Positions 52,651-62,928 of a stretch of DNA of 64,000 nucleotides are shown here, piece by piece. Position numbers and translations under genes: made by a program. Position 1 is the first letter of the stretch, and each line of letters opens with the position of its first letter. The notes under the pieces were generated by a model. That model ran no database searches. It was not told the origin of the DNA and saw nothing but the letters and a program-made list of their open reading frames with translations. Origin of the DNA: Octadecabacter sp. SW4. Its GTDB lineage: Bacteria; Pseudomonadota; Alphaproteobacteria; Rhodobacterales; Rhodobacteraceae. Location of the stretch: positions 310,001 through 374,000 of the forward strand of contig NZ_CP042819.1 of NCBI RefSeq assembly GCF_008065155.1, in the 5' to 3' direction.

Positions 52651-53028
52651 ATGTTGCTAAACCTTTCATATGTGGCCCTTGGCGGGGCATTGGGCGCCGC
52701 GCTGCGCTACCTCGCGGGGATCGGCGTCGTGCGCATGGTCGGCCATGGCTTTCCGCTGGCGATCATCACCGTCAACGTCATCGGGTCGTTCCTGATGGGG
52801 GTATTCGTCGTGATGGCCGCGCACCGTGGCCTGACACATTTATCGCCGCTGGTGATGACGGGCTTCCTGGGCGGCTTCACGACGTTTTCCGCCTTTTCGC
52901 TTGAAGCTGTGGCGCTGTTTGAACGCGGGGAAACGACCCAGGCTGCCCTTTATGTGGCGCTTTCGGTGGGTCTGTCGATTGGCGCGCTGGTCCTGGGTTT
53001 GATCATCGCGCGGGGGATATACGCATGA
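52651..53028 (+). CDS. crcB: Fluoride exporter CrcB/Fluc
   Basis: A 125-residue inner-membrane fluoride channel with four spans. ATG 52651 opens MLLNLSYVALGGALGAALRY, where GGxxGAxxRY is the family entry. NVIGSFLMG and GFLGGFTTFSAFSLEA line the pore. It lies 31 nt after rarA, and its stop overlaps the start of rluC (ATGA). No fluoride riboswitch was seen upstream. Confidence 0.93.
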   Translation: MLLNLSYVALGGALGAALRYLAGIGVVRMVGHGFPLAIITVNVIGSFLMGVFVVMAAHRGLTHLSPLVMTGFLGGFTTFSAFSLEAVALFERGETTQAALYVALSVGLSIGALVLGLIIARGIYA

Positions 53029-54074
53029 GTCGCGCACAACTGATTGCCGTGGGTGAAGACGAGGGTGACCAGCGCCTTGATCGCTGGTTGCGCCGCCACT
53101 TCCCACACCTGTCACAGGGGCGCATCGAAAAGATGTGCCGCAAGGGTGACCTGCGCGTTGATGGGGGGCGGGTGAAATCATCGACCCGCCTTGAGGTTGG
53201 CCAGCAGGTTCGTATTCCGCCTCTGCCGAGTGCTGATGACATTACCGCCCAGGCGGTCATGCGCAAACATGTCAGCCCTGCCGATGAAAAGATGATCCAA
53301 GCCTGCGTGATTTACCGCGACGACGACATCATCGTGCTGAACAAACCCGCTGGATTGCCGACCCAAGGCGGCAGCAAGCAAACCCGCCATGTCGATGGCA
53401 TGGGAGAAGCCTTGCGTTTCGGGCTCGAGGATCGCCCGCGCCTTGTGCATCGCCTGGATAAGGACACCAGCGGCGTGTTGGTCCTGGGCCGCACCCGCAT
53501 GGCTGCCAAGACCTTGACCGAGGCGTTCAAACACCGCGAGACCCGCAAGGTCTACTGGGCCGCCGTGGCTGGCGTGCCCCATCCACGCATGGGCACGATC
53601 AAATACGGCCTGCTGAAATCCGGCGGCCACGGACGCGGTGGCGAAAATGAAAAGATGCGCTGCATCCACCCCGCCGAAGTGGACAAGACCGAAGGCGCCA
53701 AACGTGCGACGACCGATTACGCCGTGATGGATAAACTGGCGAGCCGTGCAGCCTGGGTCGGCCTTGTGCCGATCACCGGGCGCACCCACCAGTTACGCGC
53801 CCATATGGCCGAATTGGGCCATCCGATCATTGGCGATGGCAAATATGGCGGCAGCGCGCAGGAAAACCTGGGCGACGGCTGGGGTTCCGGCATGGGCGAG
53901 GAAATCGGCCGCAAGCTGCACCTGCATGCCCGCCAATTGACCATCGAACACCCAACGACCAAGCAGGTGATGACCTTTGTCGCGCCCTTGCCCGATCACA
54001 TGAAACACACGTGGGATTTCGTCGGATGGGATGCCAACGGCACGCCCAACGACCCATTTGAAGAGCTGATGTGA
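53025..54074 (+). CDS. rluC: 23S rRNA pseudouridine synthase, RluC/RluD type
   Basis: A 349-residue enzyme that converts selected uridines of 23S rRNA to pseudouridine. An N-terminal S4 RNA-binding domain (about 15-65) precedes the catalytic domain. The catalytic Asp145 is in VHRLDKDTSGVLVLGRT, and GRTHQLRAHMAELGHPIIGDGKYGG follows. The exact sites modified cannot be told from sequence, so RluC is a subfamily guess. Confidence 0.85.
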   Translation: MSRAQLIAVGEDEGDQRLDRWLRRHFPHLSQGRIEKMCRKGDLRVDGGRVKSSTRLEVGQQVRIPPLPSADDITAQAVMRKHVSPADEKMIQACVIYRDDDIIVLNKPAGLPTQGGSKQTRHVDGMGEALRFGLEDRPRLVHRLDKDTSGVLVLGRTRMAAKTLTEAFKHRETRKVYWAAVAGVPHPRMGTIKYGLLKSGGHGRGGENEKMRCIHPAEVDKTEGAKRATTDYAVMDKLASRAAWVGLVPITGRTHQLRAHMAELGHPIIGDGKYGGSAQENLGDGWGSGMGEEIGRKLHLHARQLTIEHPTTKQVMTFVAPLPDHMKHTWDFVGWDANGTPNDPFEELM

Positions 54075-54742
54075 CCGACCTGCGGCTTGTCATATTCGAC
54101 GTGGATGGCACGCTGGTCGACAGTCAGGCCGATATCGTGGCCGCCATGAACGCGACCTTTGTGGCCGAGGGCATAACACCGCCGCCGCCCGAAGCAACGA
54201 TCGCGATTGTTGGATTGTCGCTTGAGGTCGCGATTGCACGCTTGCAGCCCGACCTTGGCAATGCCGCGCTGGCCCGTATGGTGCGGGGCTACAAGGATGC
54301 CTACATTTCCCTGCGCAACGCTGCGACGGTCATCGAGACAAGCCCGCTTTACCCACAAGCCCGTGAAACGCTGCAGATCCTGCAGGGGCAGCCCGATACC
54401 ATTCTGGCCGTGGCGACTGGCAAGTCGCGGCGCGGCCTAGACAAGCTGTTGCAGGGGCATGGGCTGTCAAAACTGTTCATCAGTCAGCAAGTGTCAGATC
54501 ACCACCCCTCCAAACCACACCCCGCGATGATCCACGCGGCCCTTTCGGAAACCGGTGTGGATGCCCGCCGTGCGGTCATGGTTGGTGACACCACATTCGA
54601 TATGGACATGGCGCGTGCGGCCGGGGTCAAAACCATCGGCGTGACCTGGGGTTATCATGCTGCCGACACCTTGAACGCGGATATGCTGATCGACAGTTTC
54701 GCGGCACTGCCCGCCGCGCTTGACCAACTTGTGGAGCCCTAG
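54071..54742 (+). CDS. HAD-family phosphatase, phosphoglycolate phosphatase-like
   Basis: A 223-residue hydrolase. The GTG at 54071 overlaps the rluC stop (GTGA). Motif I is FDVDGTLVDS with Asp10 and Asp12, motif II is VAVATGKSRRG, and motif III/IV is KPHPAMIH plus MVGDTTFDMDMARAAGV. It may be Gph, but a neighbour-specific role is possible. It precedes the ATP12 gene by 3 nt. Confidence 0.8.
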   Translation: MTDLRLVIFDVDGTLVDSQADIVAAMNATFVAEGITPPPPEATIAIVGLSLEVAIARLQPDLGNAALARMVRGYKDAYISLRNAATVIETSPLYPQARETLQILQGQPDTILAVATGKSRRGLDKLLQGHGLSKLFISQQVSDHHPSKPHPAMIHAALSETGVDARRAVMVGDTTFDMDMARAAGVKTIGVTWGYHAADTLNADMLIDSFAALPAALDQLVEP

Positions 54743-54745
54743 GAC

Positions 54746-55462
54746 ATGAGCGACTGGACAGCCAGACGGTTCTGGACCGATGTGACAGTGACCGAGGCAA
54801 ATGGCGGTTTCGGCATCGCTTTGGATGGTCGCGCCGTAAAGACGCCGGCCAAGGCTGCGCTGATTGTGCCGACGCGCGCGCTGGCGGAACAGATCGCCGC
54901 CGAATGGGGCGCGGTGGGCAAGGTCGTGAACCCCGAAAACATGCCCTTTACGCGCTCGGCCAACGCAGCCATCGACAAGGTCGCCGCAAAGCACACCGAG
55001 GTGGCACATCTGTTAGCGGAATACGGCGGCAGTGACCTGTTGTGCTACCGTGCCGAATCGCCTGCCGAACTGGTCGCGCTGCAAATCGCTGGCTGGGATC
55101 CGGTTTTGCAGTGGGCGGCGGATGATCTGGGCGCGCCACTGATCACGGGGCAGGGCATATTGCCGATTGCGCAGCCGCAGTCCTCGCTTGATCGCTTGGC
55201 CGAGATGGTCGCGCAGCAGGATGCGTTTTCCCTGACCGGATTTCACGATCTGGTCGCCATGTCCGGCTCGCTGATTTTGGCGTTGGCGGTGATGCGTGGA
55301 CGGCTTGCGCCCAATGAAGCATGGGATTTGTCGCGCATTGATGAAGACTGGCAAATTTCCCAATGGGGCGACGATGACGAGGCGCTGGCCGTGGCTTCAC
55401 GAAAACGTGCAGCGTTTATGCACGCGGACAGCTTTTGTAGGCTTGCTATAAACGCGGGCTAA
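54746..55462 (+). CDS. ATP12-family F1-ATPase chaperone
   Basis: A 238-residue protein of the ATP12 family, which binds the F1 alpha subunit and aids F1 assembly; it is typical of alphaproteobacteria and mitochondria. RRFWTDVTVTEANGGFGIALDGRAVKTPAKAAL opens it. YGGSDLLCYRAESPAELVALQ is the family signature. It is the last gene of this tight rightward series before the aap genes. Confidence 0.88.
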   Translation: MSDWTARRFWTDVTVTEANGGFGIALDGRAVKTPAKAALIVPTRALAEQIAAEWGAVGKVVNPENMPFTRSANAAIDKVAAKHTEVAHLLAEYGGSDLLCYRAESPAELVALQIAGWDPVLQWAADDLGAPLITGQGILPIAQPQSSLDRLAEMVAQQDAFSLTGFHDLVAMSGSLILALAVMRGRLAPNEAWDLSRIDEDWQISQWGDDDEALAVASRKRAAFMHADSFCRLAINAG

Positions 55463-55666
55463 AGTCGAATCGACTGCTTGCGGGCGCTAGTTCAGCCCAA
55501 TGGCCTGCGGGTGACGTAGTGTTTTCGCGAACCTCCCCTTGACCTCTGTGAATGAATCCGACCAATCTAAAGTCGTTGTGGCAGAGACATCTGCCCGCGT
55601 ATCGCTCCTGCCCAACGTGGCAGCAAACTAATCCCCTGATGAGGGGGAATTCAGGAAGAGGTAAAA

Positions 55667-56683
55667 ATGAAAAAATCCGTTCTCCTCGGCGCTCTGACCA
55701 TTGCTGGTCTTTCCGCCGGTGCCGTGGCGGCTGGCACACTTGATGATGTGCAGGCCCGTGGCAAGCTGAACTGTGGTGTGACGACTGGCTTGATCGGCTT
55801 TGCAGCCCCCGACGCGAATGGCGAATGGGAAGGCTTTGACGTTGGTGTTTGTCGCGCTGTTGCAGCTGCCGTGCTTGGCGATTCTACTGCTGTTGAATTC
55901 GTGCCGACGACTGGTCAGACACGCTTTACCGCGCTGGCATCCGGCGAAATCGACATGCTGGCCCGCAACACCACATGGACCTTCTCGCGCGATGTTGACC
56001 TCAAGTTCGAATTTGTCGGCGTGAACTACTATGACGGCCAAGGTTTCCTTGTCCCTCGTGAACTGGGTGTTTCTTCGGCCAAGGATCTGGACGGTGCGAC
56101 CGTTTGTATCCAGACCGGCACCACAACCGAGCTGAACCTGGCCGACTACTTCCGCGCCAACAATATCAGCTACGAGCCGGTTCCGATCGAAACCAACGCC
56201 GAAGGCCAGCAGCAGTATCTTGCTGGCGCATGTGACGTTTACACCACCGACGCTTCGGGCCTTGCCGCGACACGCGCATCGTTCGAAAACCCCGGTGATC
56301 ACGTGCTTCTGCCCGAAATCATCTCGAAAGAGCCGCTGGGGCCGCTGGTCCGTCACGGTGACAACGAGTGGGGCGACGTCGTGCGCTGGACTCTGAACGC
56401 GCTCGTCACAGCCGAAGAGCTGGGCGTGACATCGGCGAACGTCGGTGAACTGTCCGCTGGCACAGATAATCCCGAAGTCAATCGTCTGCTGGGCACCGAA
56501 GGTGAACTCGGCGCGATGCTTGGTCTGGATGCCGAGTGGGCCAAGCGCGCCATCATGGCGGGCGGCAACTACGGTGAACTGTTCGAAAAGAACATCGGTG
56601 AAAGCACACCAATCGGTCTGGCCCGCGGCCTGAACGCACAGTGGACCGAAGGCGGCCTGATCTACTCGCCACCTTTCCGCTAA
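55667..56683 (+). CDS. aapJ: General L-amino acid ABC transporter, binding protein
   Basis: A 338-residue periplasmic binding protein with a signal peptide (cleavage likely near residue 22, AVAA/G). TLDDVQARGKLNCGVTTGLIGFAAPDANGEWEGFDVG is the family N-terminus. The C-terminal NEWGDVVRWTLNALVTAEELGV is the AapJ mark. It starts after GAGGTAAAA. A stem-loop separates it from the permease genes, as is usual where the binding protein is made in excess. Confidence 0.92.
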   Translation: MKKSVLLGALTIAGLSAGAVAAGTLDDVQARGKLNCGVTTGLIGFAAPDANGEWEGFDVGVCRAVAAAVLGDSTAVEFVPTTGQTRFTALASGEIDMLARNTTWTFSRDVDLKFEFVGVNYYDGQGFLVPRELGVSSAKDLDGATVCIQTGTTTELNLADYFRANNISYEPVPIETNAEGQQQYLAGACDVYTTDASGLAATRASFENPGDHVLLPEIISKEPLGPLVRHGDNEWGDVVRWTLNALVTAEELGVTSANVGELSAGTDNPEVNRLLGTEGELGAMLGLDAEWAKRAIMAGGNYGELFEKNIGESTPIGLARGLNAQWTEGGLIYSPPFR

Positions 56684-56694
56684 ACACATCAGTC

Positions 56695-56727
56695 AGGGCG
56701 CGATCTAAGGGTCGCGCCCTTTCTCAA
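56695..56727 (+). terminator. Stem-loop after aapJ
   Basis: AGGGCGCGA pairs with TCGCGCCCT around TCTAAGGG, followed by TTCTC. It is likely a partial terminator or a 3' stabiliser that sets binding protein above permease. Confidence 0.7.
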
Positions 56728-56817
56728 TAAAAAGACGACCAACACGACACCTGCGATCAGTGCGCAGCCGGGCCAACCGGCGTGATGCTGAACCAGCGGG
56801 ACCGGGAGAACATGACA

Positions 56818-58095
56818 ATGTCCACGTTCAGTGACGTGCCGAAAGCATCATTTCGGCTAAGCCAGCTCATCTATGACACGCGCTATCGGTCGATCACGAT
56901 CCAGGTCATTGCGCTGGTATTGATTGCCGTCGGCCTGTGGTGGTTGGTCAGCAATACAATTTCAAACCTTGAGGCGTTGGGTAAGACCTTTAGCTTCGGT
57001 TTCCTGAGCCAGCCCGCTGGCTATGACATCAACCAGATGTTGATTGAATATAACAACCAGATGAGCCACGGACGCGCCGCGCTTGTCGGTATCATGAACA
57101 CGCTGCTGGTCGCCTTCCTTGGCTGTGTTGCCGCGACCATCATCGGTGTGCTTGCAGGCGTGTTGCGCCTGTCGAAAAACTGGGTCGTCAGCCGCCTGAT
57201 GGCCGTTTACGTTGAAGGTTTCCGCAATATCCCGCTGCTGCTGTGGATTATCCTGATCTTTGCTTTCTTCTCCGAAGGCCTGCCGCAACCCCGTGACTTC
57301 CGTGGCGAAGAACCCGAAGCGTCGATGATCCTTGGTGACAGTGTCGCCATCACGAACCGCGGCACCTACATCCCGCGCATCGGCTTTACCAACTCGCTGA
57401 GCGGAAACGAGGCCGTGGCGTCGCAAGAAGGTGTCGCTGCGGTATCGTCGGGGAGGATCGACTGGCTGGTGATTTTTGGTGTGCTGGCCGCAAGTATCGT
57501 AGCGATCAGGTTTGTGAACCATAACGCCACCGCGAAACAGCTTGCGACAGGGATCAGGCCGACCACGATTTGGACCAATCTGGCAATTTTCTTTGTGCCG
57601 GTTGCGATTGTGCTTTTCCTGCTTGGTGCAACAATCGTGCAGCCGTTCCTCAAGGGGTTCAACTTTACCGAGGGTGTCCACGTGCGCAATTCGCTGATGG
57701 CCCTTTGGCTTGCGCTGTCGCTTTATACGGGTGCCTTTATCGCTGAAATCGTGCGCGCTGGCATTCTGGCCGTCAGCAAGGGACAATCCGAAGCTGCCTT
57801 TGCGCTGGGCCTGCGCCCGAACCGGACGATGCGCCTTGTGGTCCTGCCACAGGCGATGCGGGTGATCATCCCGCCGTTGATTTCACAGTTCCTGAACCTG
57901 ACGAAAAACTCGTCCCTTGCACTGGCCGTGGGTTATATGGATGTGCGTGCCACGCTTGGCGGCATCACCATCAGCCAAACCGGTCGAGAGCTTGAGGGGA
58001 TCATGTTGGTGGGGGTGTTCTATTTGTCGCTGTCCCTGCTGATTTCGGCAGGCATGAACTACTACAACAACTCGACCAAGCTGAAGGAGCGGTAA
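56818..58095 (+). CDS. aapQ: General L-amino acid ABC transporter, permease AapQ
   Basis: A 425-residue inner-membrane permease. FRLSQLIYDTRYRSITIQV precedes the first span. The BPD loop EIVRAGILAVSKGQSEAAFALGLRPNRTMRLVVLPQA near the C-terminus contacts AapP. The ATG at 56818 is 9 nt after GGGAG; an ATG two codons earlier is only 3 nt from it. It lies 1 nt before aapM. Confidence 0.9.
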   Translation: MSTFSDVPKASFRLSQLIYDTRYRSITIQVIALVLIAVGLWWLVSNTISNLEALGKTFSFGFLSQPAGYDINQMLIEYNNQMSHGRAALVGIMNTLLVAFLGCVAATIIGVLAGVLRLSKNWVVSRLMAVYVEGFRNIPLLLWIILIFAFFSEGLPQPRDFRGEEPEASMILGDSVAITNRGTYIPRIGFTNSLSGNEAVASQEGVAAVSSGRIDWLVIFGVLAASIVAIRFVNHNATAKQLATGIRPTTIWTNLAIFFVPVAIVLFLLGATIVQPFLKGFNFTEGVHVRNSLMALWLALSLYTGAFIAEIVRAGILAVSKGQSEAAFALGLRPNRTMRLVVLPQAMRVIIPPLISQFLNLTKNSSLALAVGYMDVRATLGGITISQTGRELEGIMLVGVFYLSLSLLISAGMNYYNNSTKLKER

Positions 58096-58096
58096 A

Positions 58097-59413
58097 ATGT
58101 CTGAGACACACGCACAAACCGTCTCCTATGTCCGTGATAGCATGTTGCCCGAACAGGCCCCGCCCATCACGGAAACCGGCGCGATCAAATGGATGCGCGA
58201 GAACCTGTTTTCAAGTGTCTTGAACGGCATCCTTACCGTGGTCTCGCTTTACGTGGTCTACGCCGTGCTCGCGAGTGTGATCCCTTGGCTGTTCAACAGT
58301 GTCTGGGATGCCGGATCGCTGACTGAATGTCGTGAAATCCTCGCCGCGCAGGGCCTTGGAAGCCATGATGGCGCCTGTTTCGCGGTATTGAACGACCGTT
58401 GGCACCAGTTGGTCTTTGGCTATTACCCATCCGAACTTTACTGGCGTCCGATTCTGGCGCTGATCCTGTTTCTTGTTGGCATCATGCCGGTTCTATTTAC
58501 CAGCCTGCCGCGCAAGATGTTCATCCTGACTGCGGCTGTGCCTTTCCTGTGTTTCTGGCTGCTTTGGGGCGGATCAATTTGGGGACCAATCGCGATTGCC
58601 TTGGGCTTTGCACTGGGCGCCGGCGCGATGAAGGTCGTTGGCGATACCTTAAGCCCATTGGCCGGTCTGATCGCGGCAGTCGCCGTTCCCGTGATCTACT
58701 GGCTTTATGGCGCCGGATATATTGCAGGTGAAATGCAAAACCTGCTTCCGATTGGCATCGAATTCGTCGAATCGCGCCAGTTTGGTGGCTTTATGCTATC
58801 GGTGGTGATTGGCCTGTCAGCAATCATCCTGTCGCTGCCACTGGGCATCCTGTTGGCCCTTGGCCGTCAGTCTGACCTGATCATCATCAAGACCTCCGCC
58901 GTGGTGTTCATCGAAGTGATCCGTGGCGTGCCGCTGATCGTCTGGCTGTTCACCGCGCAACTGCTGCTGAACTACTTTTTGCCGCCAGGCACCAACTTTG
59001 ACCTGACCCTGCGTGTGATCATCATGGTGACGCTCTTTGCCTCGGCCTATATCGCCGAAGTTGTGCGTGGTGGCCTAGCTGCCCTGCCAACGGGGCAATA
59101 CGAAGGCGCGGATTCACTTGGCCTTGATTATTGGCAGTCCATGCAACTGATCATTCTGCCGCAAGCATTGAAGATTTCGATCCCGGGTATCGTGAACACC
59201 TTTATCGGGCTGTTCAAGGATACCACGCTTGTCGTGTTCATCGGGCTGTTTGACCCGCTTGGTATCGCAGGCGCGGTCCGCGCGACGACTGAATGGAACG
59301 GCATCTACTGGGAATTGTTCGTCTTTATCGGTCTGATGTTCTTCATCGCCTGCTTTAGCATGGGCCGCTATTCCCTATTCCTCGAGAAAAAGCTCCAGCG
59401 TGAGCACCGTTAA
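58097..59413 (+). CDS. aapM: General L-amino acid ABC transporter, permease AapM
   Basis: A 438-residue permease partner of AapQ. The long cytosolic/periplasmic N-terminal part contains [13 protein letters not shown]. The BPD loop [40 protein letters not shown] is clear. Length and order after aapQ fit AapM. Confidence 0.9.
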   Translation: MSETHAQTVSYVRDSMLPEQAPPITETGAIKWMRENLFSSVLNGILTVVSLYVVYAVLASVIPWLFNSVWDAGSLTECREILAAQGLGSHDGACFAVLNDRWHQLVFGYYPSELYWRPILALILFLVGIMPVLFTSLPRKMFILTAAVPFLCFWLLWGGSIWGPIAIALGFALGAGAMKVVGDTLSPLAGLIAAVAVPVIYWLYGAGYIAGEMQNLLPIGIEFVESRQFGGFMLSVVIGLSAIILSLPLGILLALGRQSDLIIIKTSAVVFIEVIRGVPLIVWLFTAQLLLNYFLPPGTNFDLTLRVIIMVTLFASAYIAEVVRGGLAALPTGQYEGADSLGLDYWQSMQLIILPQALKISIPGIVNTFIGLFKDTTLVVFIGLFDPLGIAGAVRATTEWNGIYWELFVFIGLMFFIACFSMGRYSLFLEKKLQREHR

Positions 59414-59424
59414 GGAGACCTGAT

Positions 59425-60216
59425 ATGTCTGAAGTTGCAACCCAACGCGAGATTGATCGCAGCCACATGCAGGTGTCCGACGAGGTCGCCATCCAGATCA
59501 CTGGCATGAACAAGTGGTATGGGACCTTTCATGTCCTACGCGACATCAACCTGACGGTGAACACTGGCGAACGGATCGTGATTTGTGGCCCGTCCGGGTC
59601 GGGCAAATCGACATTGATCCGCTGTATTAACCGCCTCGAGGAACACCAAAAGGGCCAGATCATCGTTGATGGCACCGAACTGTCCAGCGATTTGAAAAAC
59701 ATCGACAAAGTGCGCTCTGAAGTAGGGATGTGTTTTCAGCACTTCAACCTGTTCCCGCATCTGACGATCCTCGAAAACTGCACGCTGGCGCCGATCTGGG
59801 TGCGCAAGACCCCCAAAAAGGAAGCCGAAGAAGTGGCCATGCACTTTCTTGAAAAGGTCAAGATTCCCGAACAGGCTGACAAATACCCCGGCCAACTGTC
59901 CGGTGGTCAGCAACAGCGTGTGGCCATTGCCCGTTCGCTTTGCATGAAGCCACGCATCATGCTGTTTGATGAACCGACCTCGGCGCTTGATCCGGAAATG
60001 ATCAAGGAAGTGCTGGATACGATGATCGAGCTGGCCGAAGAAGGCATGACCATGCTTTGCGTCACGCACGAGATGGGCTTTGCCCGTCAGGTCGCCAACC
60101 GCGTCATTTTCATGGACCAGGGGCAGGTCGTCGAAGAAAACGAGCCCGAAGAATTCTTTAACAACCCGCAGTCCGACCGGACCAAGTTGTTCCTGAGCCA
60201 GATTCTGGGCCACTAG
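59425..60216 (+). CDS. aapP: General L-amino acid ABC transporter, ATPase AapP
   Basis: A 263-residue ATPase that drives uptake. Walker A is GPSGSGKST at 55-63, and the Q loop is [15 protein letters not shown]. The signature [15 protein letters not shown] is followed by Walker [15 protein letters not shown]. It is the last gene of the aap operon and is followed by a symmetric terminator shared with the opposite gene. Confidence 0.95.
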   Translation: MSEVATQREIDRSHMQVSDEVAIQITGMNKWYGTFHVLRDINLTVNTGERIVICGPSGSGKSTLIRCINRLEEHQKGQIIVDGTELSSDLKNIDKVRSEVGMCFQHFNLFPHLTILENCTLAPIWVRKTPKKEAEEVAMHFLEKVKIPEQADKYPGQLSGGQQQRVAIARSLCMKPRIMLFDEPTSALDPEMIKEVLDTMIELAEEGMTMLCVTHEMGFARQVANRVIFMDQGQVVEENEPEEFFNNPQSDRTKLFLSQILGH

Positions 60217-60238
60217 GTCAGGCGAAAGTCTTGATGAC

Positions 60239-60262
60239 GGGCGGGGTTTTCCCCGCCCTTTC
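60239..60262. terminator. Bidirectional terminator between aapP and the SixA-like gene
   Basis: GGGCGGGG and CCCCGCCC flank TTTT, followed by TTTC. It overlaps the last bases of the leftward SixA-like gene at 60261. Confidence 0.7.
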
Positions 60263-60764
60263 ACATCAGGGCGCGGGGTGTCGTGAAATCGACCAGAACG
60301 CCTTGGGCCGGCCGCACCTGCGCCCATGTGTCCACGTCAAAATCAATCACTGCAGTCGCCGCCGTCGGATAGCGCGCGAAATCCGGATTGTCGGGCCTTG
60401 CGGCGACCAATCCACAGGCCAGCGCCCCGATCCCGGGATTATGCGCGACAAGCGCTATAGTGCCTGCAGTCTGGCGCTGCAAAACTTCAAGCATATGATC
60501 GGGGCTTGCATGATAGAGGCCGCCACGGAACTGCACCTTGGGCTTGTTTGGCAATTCCGGTAGGATCAGCGCAAGCGTTTCCGCTGTGCGCGCCGCATCT
60601 GAACACAGCACCACTTCCGGCAAGTAGGACTTTGCGGCGAGCCAATCCCCGATTACCGCCGCAGATGCGCGCCCGCGCCCGTTCAGCACGCGCGCATGAT
60701 CGTCCGCCATCGGATCATCCCAGCTGGATTTGGCGTGGCGGATCAGGATCAAGCGGCAGGTCAT
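60261..60764 (-). CDS. SixA-like histidine phosphatase
   Basis: A 167-residue phosphatase of the histidine acid phosphatase superfamily. RHAKSSW (His10 nucleophile) opens it. SDAARTAETLAL and VAHNPGIGALA (second catalytic His) follow. SixA in E. coli removes phosphate from histidine-phosphotransfer domains; here the substrate is not shown. I chose ATG 60764, which overlaps the stop of the upstream gene (ATGA). Confidence 0.8.
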   Translation of the reverse strand: MTCRLILIRHAKSSWDDPMADDHARVLNGRGRASAAVIGDWLAAKSYLPEVVLCSDAARTAETLALILPELPNKPKVQFRGGLYHASPDHMLEVLQRQTAGTIALVAHNPGIGALACGLVAARPDNPDFARYPTAATAVIDFDVDTWAQVRPAQGVLVDFTTPRALM

Positions 60765-61390
60765 GCAAAGGCCCTCATGTGAAATGCGGATTGCGCGGGG
60801 TCGCGTCCGTAGGTTTGTGACACCGGGCAGGCGCGGCGCACGGCACAACCATAGTCGATGCAGTCAATGCCCGCTGAGGTGATATAGGACTTGCAGGCTG
60901 GCACATCGTAACCCGCCGGGCCAAGCGCCCCGACGGGGCAGGCCGTGCGGCAAGGCGCGGCGCAGCCCGTGCAGGGGCTGTTCCCCGTAGCGGGCAGGGC
61001 GATGTGGCGATCAAACACCAAAGCCCCGCGATACGACACCATCAACCCCGCCGTATCATGCACCAGCAGGCCCACTGGCGACTGCCAAGCGCGGCCAGTG
61101 CGCTGCGCCCATGCGATGAAAGGCTGAAAGGGCGGGCCGCCAAACGGGAATACGGCCCGGGCATCAAGGCCGGTGGCAATTGCGCCAATCACCCGGGCGG
61201 ACCAACGATCGAGCGGGTCGGCAGCGCCATCGCCATATTCGGGGCTTGCGGTAAAGGTGGGCCAAAACCCGTGATCTGGTCCCAAAAGGATCAGGGTTTT
61301 ACCGATACCTTCGCTCGGGTCGGGATGAAACCCGCCCATAACGGCCAGATGACACGCGTTCGTGGCGTCGGTGATCGCCGCCAGTGTCAC
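60761..61390 (-). CDS. Ferredoxin-like protein, possible 4Fe-4S reductase
   Basis: A 209-residue protein with an N-terminal part resembling the cofactor domain of QueG-like reductases. A cysteine cluster follows ([17 protein letters not shown], then [25 protein letters not shown]), enough for one or two iron-sulfur clusters. It starts at a GTG overlapping the argB stop (GTGA), and its own stop overlaps the SixA-like gene. The reaction is unknown. It is shorter than full-length QueG, so it is not called queG. Confidence 0.65.
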   Translation of the reverse strand: MTLAAITDATNACHLAVMGGFHPDPSEGIGKTLILLGPDHGFWPTFTASPEYGDGAADPLDRWSARVIGAIATGLDARAVFPFGGPPFQPFIAWAQRTGRAWQSPVGLLVHDTAGLMVSYRGALVFDRHIALPATGNSPCTGCAAPCRTACPVGALGPAGYDVPACKSYITSAGIDCIDYGCAVRRACPVSQTYGRDPAQSAFHMRAFA

Positions 61391-62253
61391 CGTGGCGTGC
61401 GGATCAGCGAGCCTGCGCCGTGGTCGGTAAACAGCTCCAGCAGGCAGGCATTTGGTGCCCGCCCATCCAGGATGACCACGGCCCGCACACCGCCTGCGAT
61501 GGCATCCAGCGCCGTGCGGGTTTTCGGGATCATTCCGCCAGCAATCGTGCCATCGGCCGTCATTACAGCAATCTGGTCAGGCGTCATTTCAGTGACGACA
61601 TTGCCGTCTTTGTCCTTTACGCCGCTGACATCCGTCAGCAGCAACAGGCGATCGGCAGTCAGTGCGGCGGCAATCGCGCCCGCTGCCGTGTCGCCGTTCA
61701 CGTTAAGGGTTTCGCCGTTGCGGCCTGCGCCAAGCGGGGCAATAACGGGGATCGTGTTGGCATCAAACAGCGTGCGCAGGATCGATGGGTCGACATGCGC
61801 TGGGGTGCCGACCAGACCCAGTTCAGGGGCGTCCTGATCACAGGTCATCAGGCTGGCATCCTTGCCCGAAAGGCCCACGGCGCGGCCGCCCTGACGGTTG
61901 ATCGCCTGCACAATCCACTTGTTCACCTTGCCTGACAAGACCATTTCAACGACTTCGACCGTGGCAGTATCGGTCACCCGTTTGCCATCAACAAAGTCGG
62001 ACTTGATCGCCAGCTTGTCCAGCATCTGATTGATCATCGGCCCACCACCGTGAACGATCACTGGGTTTACACCGACCTGCTGCATCAACACGACGTCGCG
62101 CGCGAATTCTTCCATCGCCTCTTCGCTGCCCATCGCGTGGCCACCGAGTTTTATGACAACCGTCGCCCCGGCATAGCGCTGCATATAGGGCAGCGCTTGC
62201 GATAGGGTGGCGGCGGTGGCGATCCAATCGCGGTTCATGTCTTGCTGTCTCAT
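61387..62253 (-). CDS. argB: Acetylglutamate kinase
   Basis: A 288-residue enzyme phosphorylating N-acetylglutamate in arginine synthesis. [12 protein letters not shown] (glycine-rich loop), [26 protein letters not shown] and GGMIPKT are the conserved blocks. AGGA lies 9 nt upstream of ATG 62253; an ATG five codons later has no better site. It overlaps the ferredoxin-like gene, so the two are probably coupled. Confidence 0.96.
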   Translation of the reverse strand: MRQQDMNRDWIATAATLSQALPYMQRYAGATVVIKLGGHAMGSEEAMEEFARDVVLMQQVGVNPVIVHGGGPMINQMLDKLAIKSDFVDGKRVTDTATVEVVEMVLSGKVNKWIVQAINRQGGRAVGLSGKDASLMTCDQDAPELGLVGTPAHVDPSILRTLFDANTIPVIAPLGAGRNGETLNVNGDTAAGAIAAALTADRLLLLTDVSGVKDKDGNVVTEMTPDQIAVMTADGTIAGGMIPKTRTALDAIAGGVRAVVILDGRAPNACLLELFTDHGAGSLIRTPR

Positions 62254-62277
62254 TTTCTTGTGTCCTGATGTGCCAGG

Positions 62278-62928
62278 TCAGTCTATCCCAGCAATAATCG
62301 CGCGCAATGTTTCAATCCCCTCGCCCTTTTCCGAGCTGGTCATGACAATTTCTGGATAGGCGGCAGGGTGTTTGGCAAGGGCGGCGCGGGTGACGTCCAT
62401 CGCGCGATCCAGATCGGCCTTTTTGACCTTATCGGTCTTGGTCATCACACACTGAAATGTCACAGCAGCGCGGTCCAGCAGGCTCATGATTTCTTCGTCC
62501 ACCGCCTTGGCACCATGACGCGCATCAATCAGCACAAAGGCACGGCGCAGGGTTTGGCGACCGGCGAGATAGGCGCGCAAAAGCCGCTGCCATTTTTCAA
62601 CAACGGCCACGGGTGCGTTGGCAAAACCATAGCCGGGAAGGTCGACAATATAGTGGCTGTCACCGGCTGTGAAAAAGTTGATTTCCTGCGTTCGACCGGG
62701 CGTATTTGACGCGCGCGCTAATCCTTTTCGTCCTGTCAACGCATTGATTAGGCTTGATTTTCCGACATTTGAACGGCCAGCGAAACACACTTCGGGGCGG
62801 TCAGCATCGGGCAGGCCCGACATGGCTACAACGCCTTTGATGAAATCGGTTTCGCCGGCAAACAACAGGCGGCCTGCCTCGCGCATTTGATCATCGGGGG
62901 CATCAGCAATTGGGAAGGGCAGTTGCAT
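62278..62928 (-). CDS. engB: Ribosome biogenesis GTPase EngB (YihA/YsxC)
   Basis: A 216-residue GTPase for 50S assembly. G1 is GRSNVGKSS at 51-59, with ASNTPGRTQEINFF after it. G3 is DLPGYGFA, and G4 is TKTDKV. It starts right after the MOSC stop (TAG-ATG with no gap) in the yidC-MOSC-engB-argB series. Confidence 0.95.
   Translation of the reverse strand: MQLPFPIADAPDDQMREAGRLLFAGETDFIKGVVAMSGLPDADRPEVCFAGRSNVGKSSLINALTGRKGLARASNTPGRTQEINFFTAGDSHYIVDLPGYGFANAPVAVVEKWQRLLRAYLAGRQTLRRAFVLIDARHGAKAVDEEIMSLLDRAAVTFQCVMTKTDKVKKADLDRAMDVTRAALAKHPAAYPEIVMTSSEKGEGIETLRAIIAGID

Noticed and set aside
55539..55573. Sigma70 promoter before aapJ (TTGACC with TAAAGT)
   Set aside because: The spacing between the boxes is 23 nt, and the 17- and 18-nt options give poor -10 matches.
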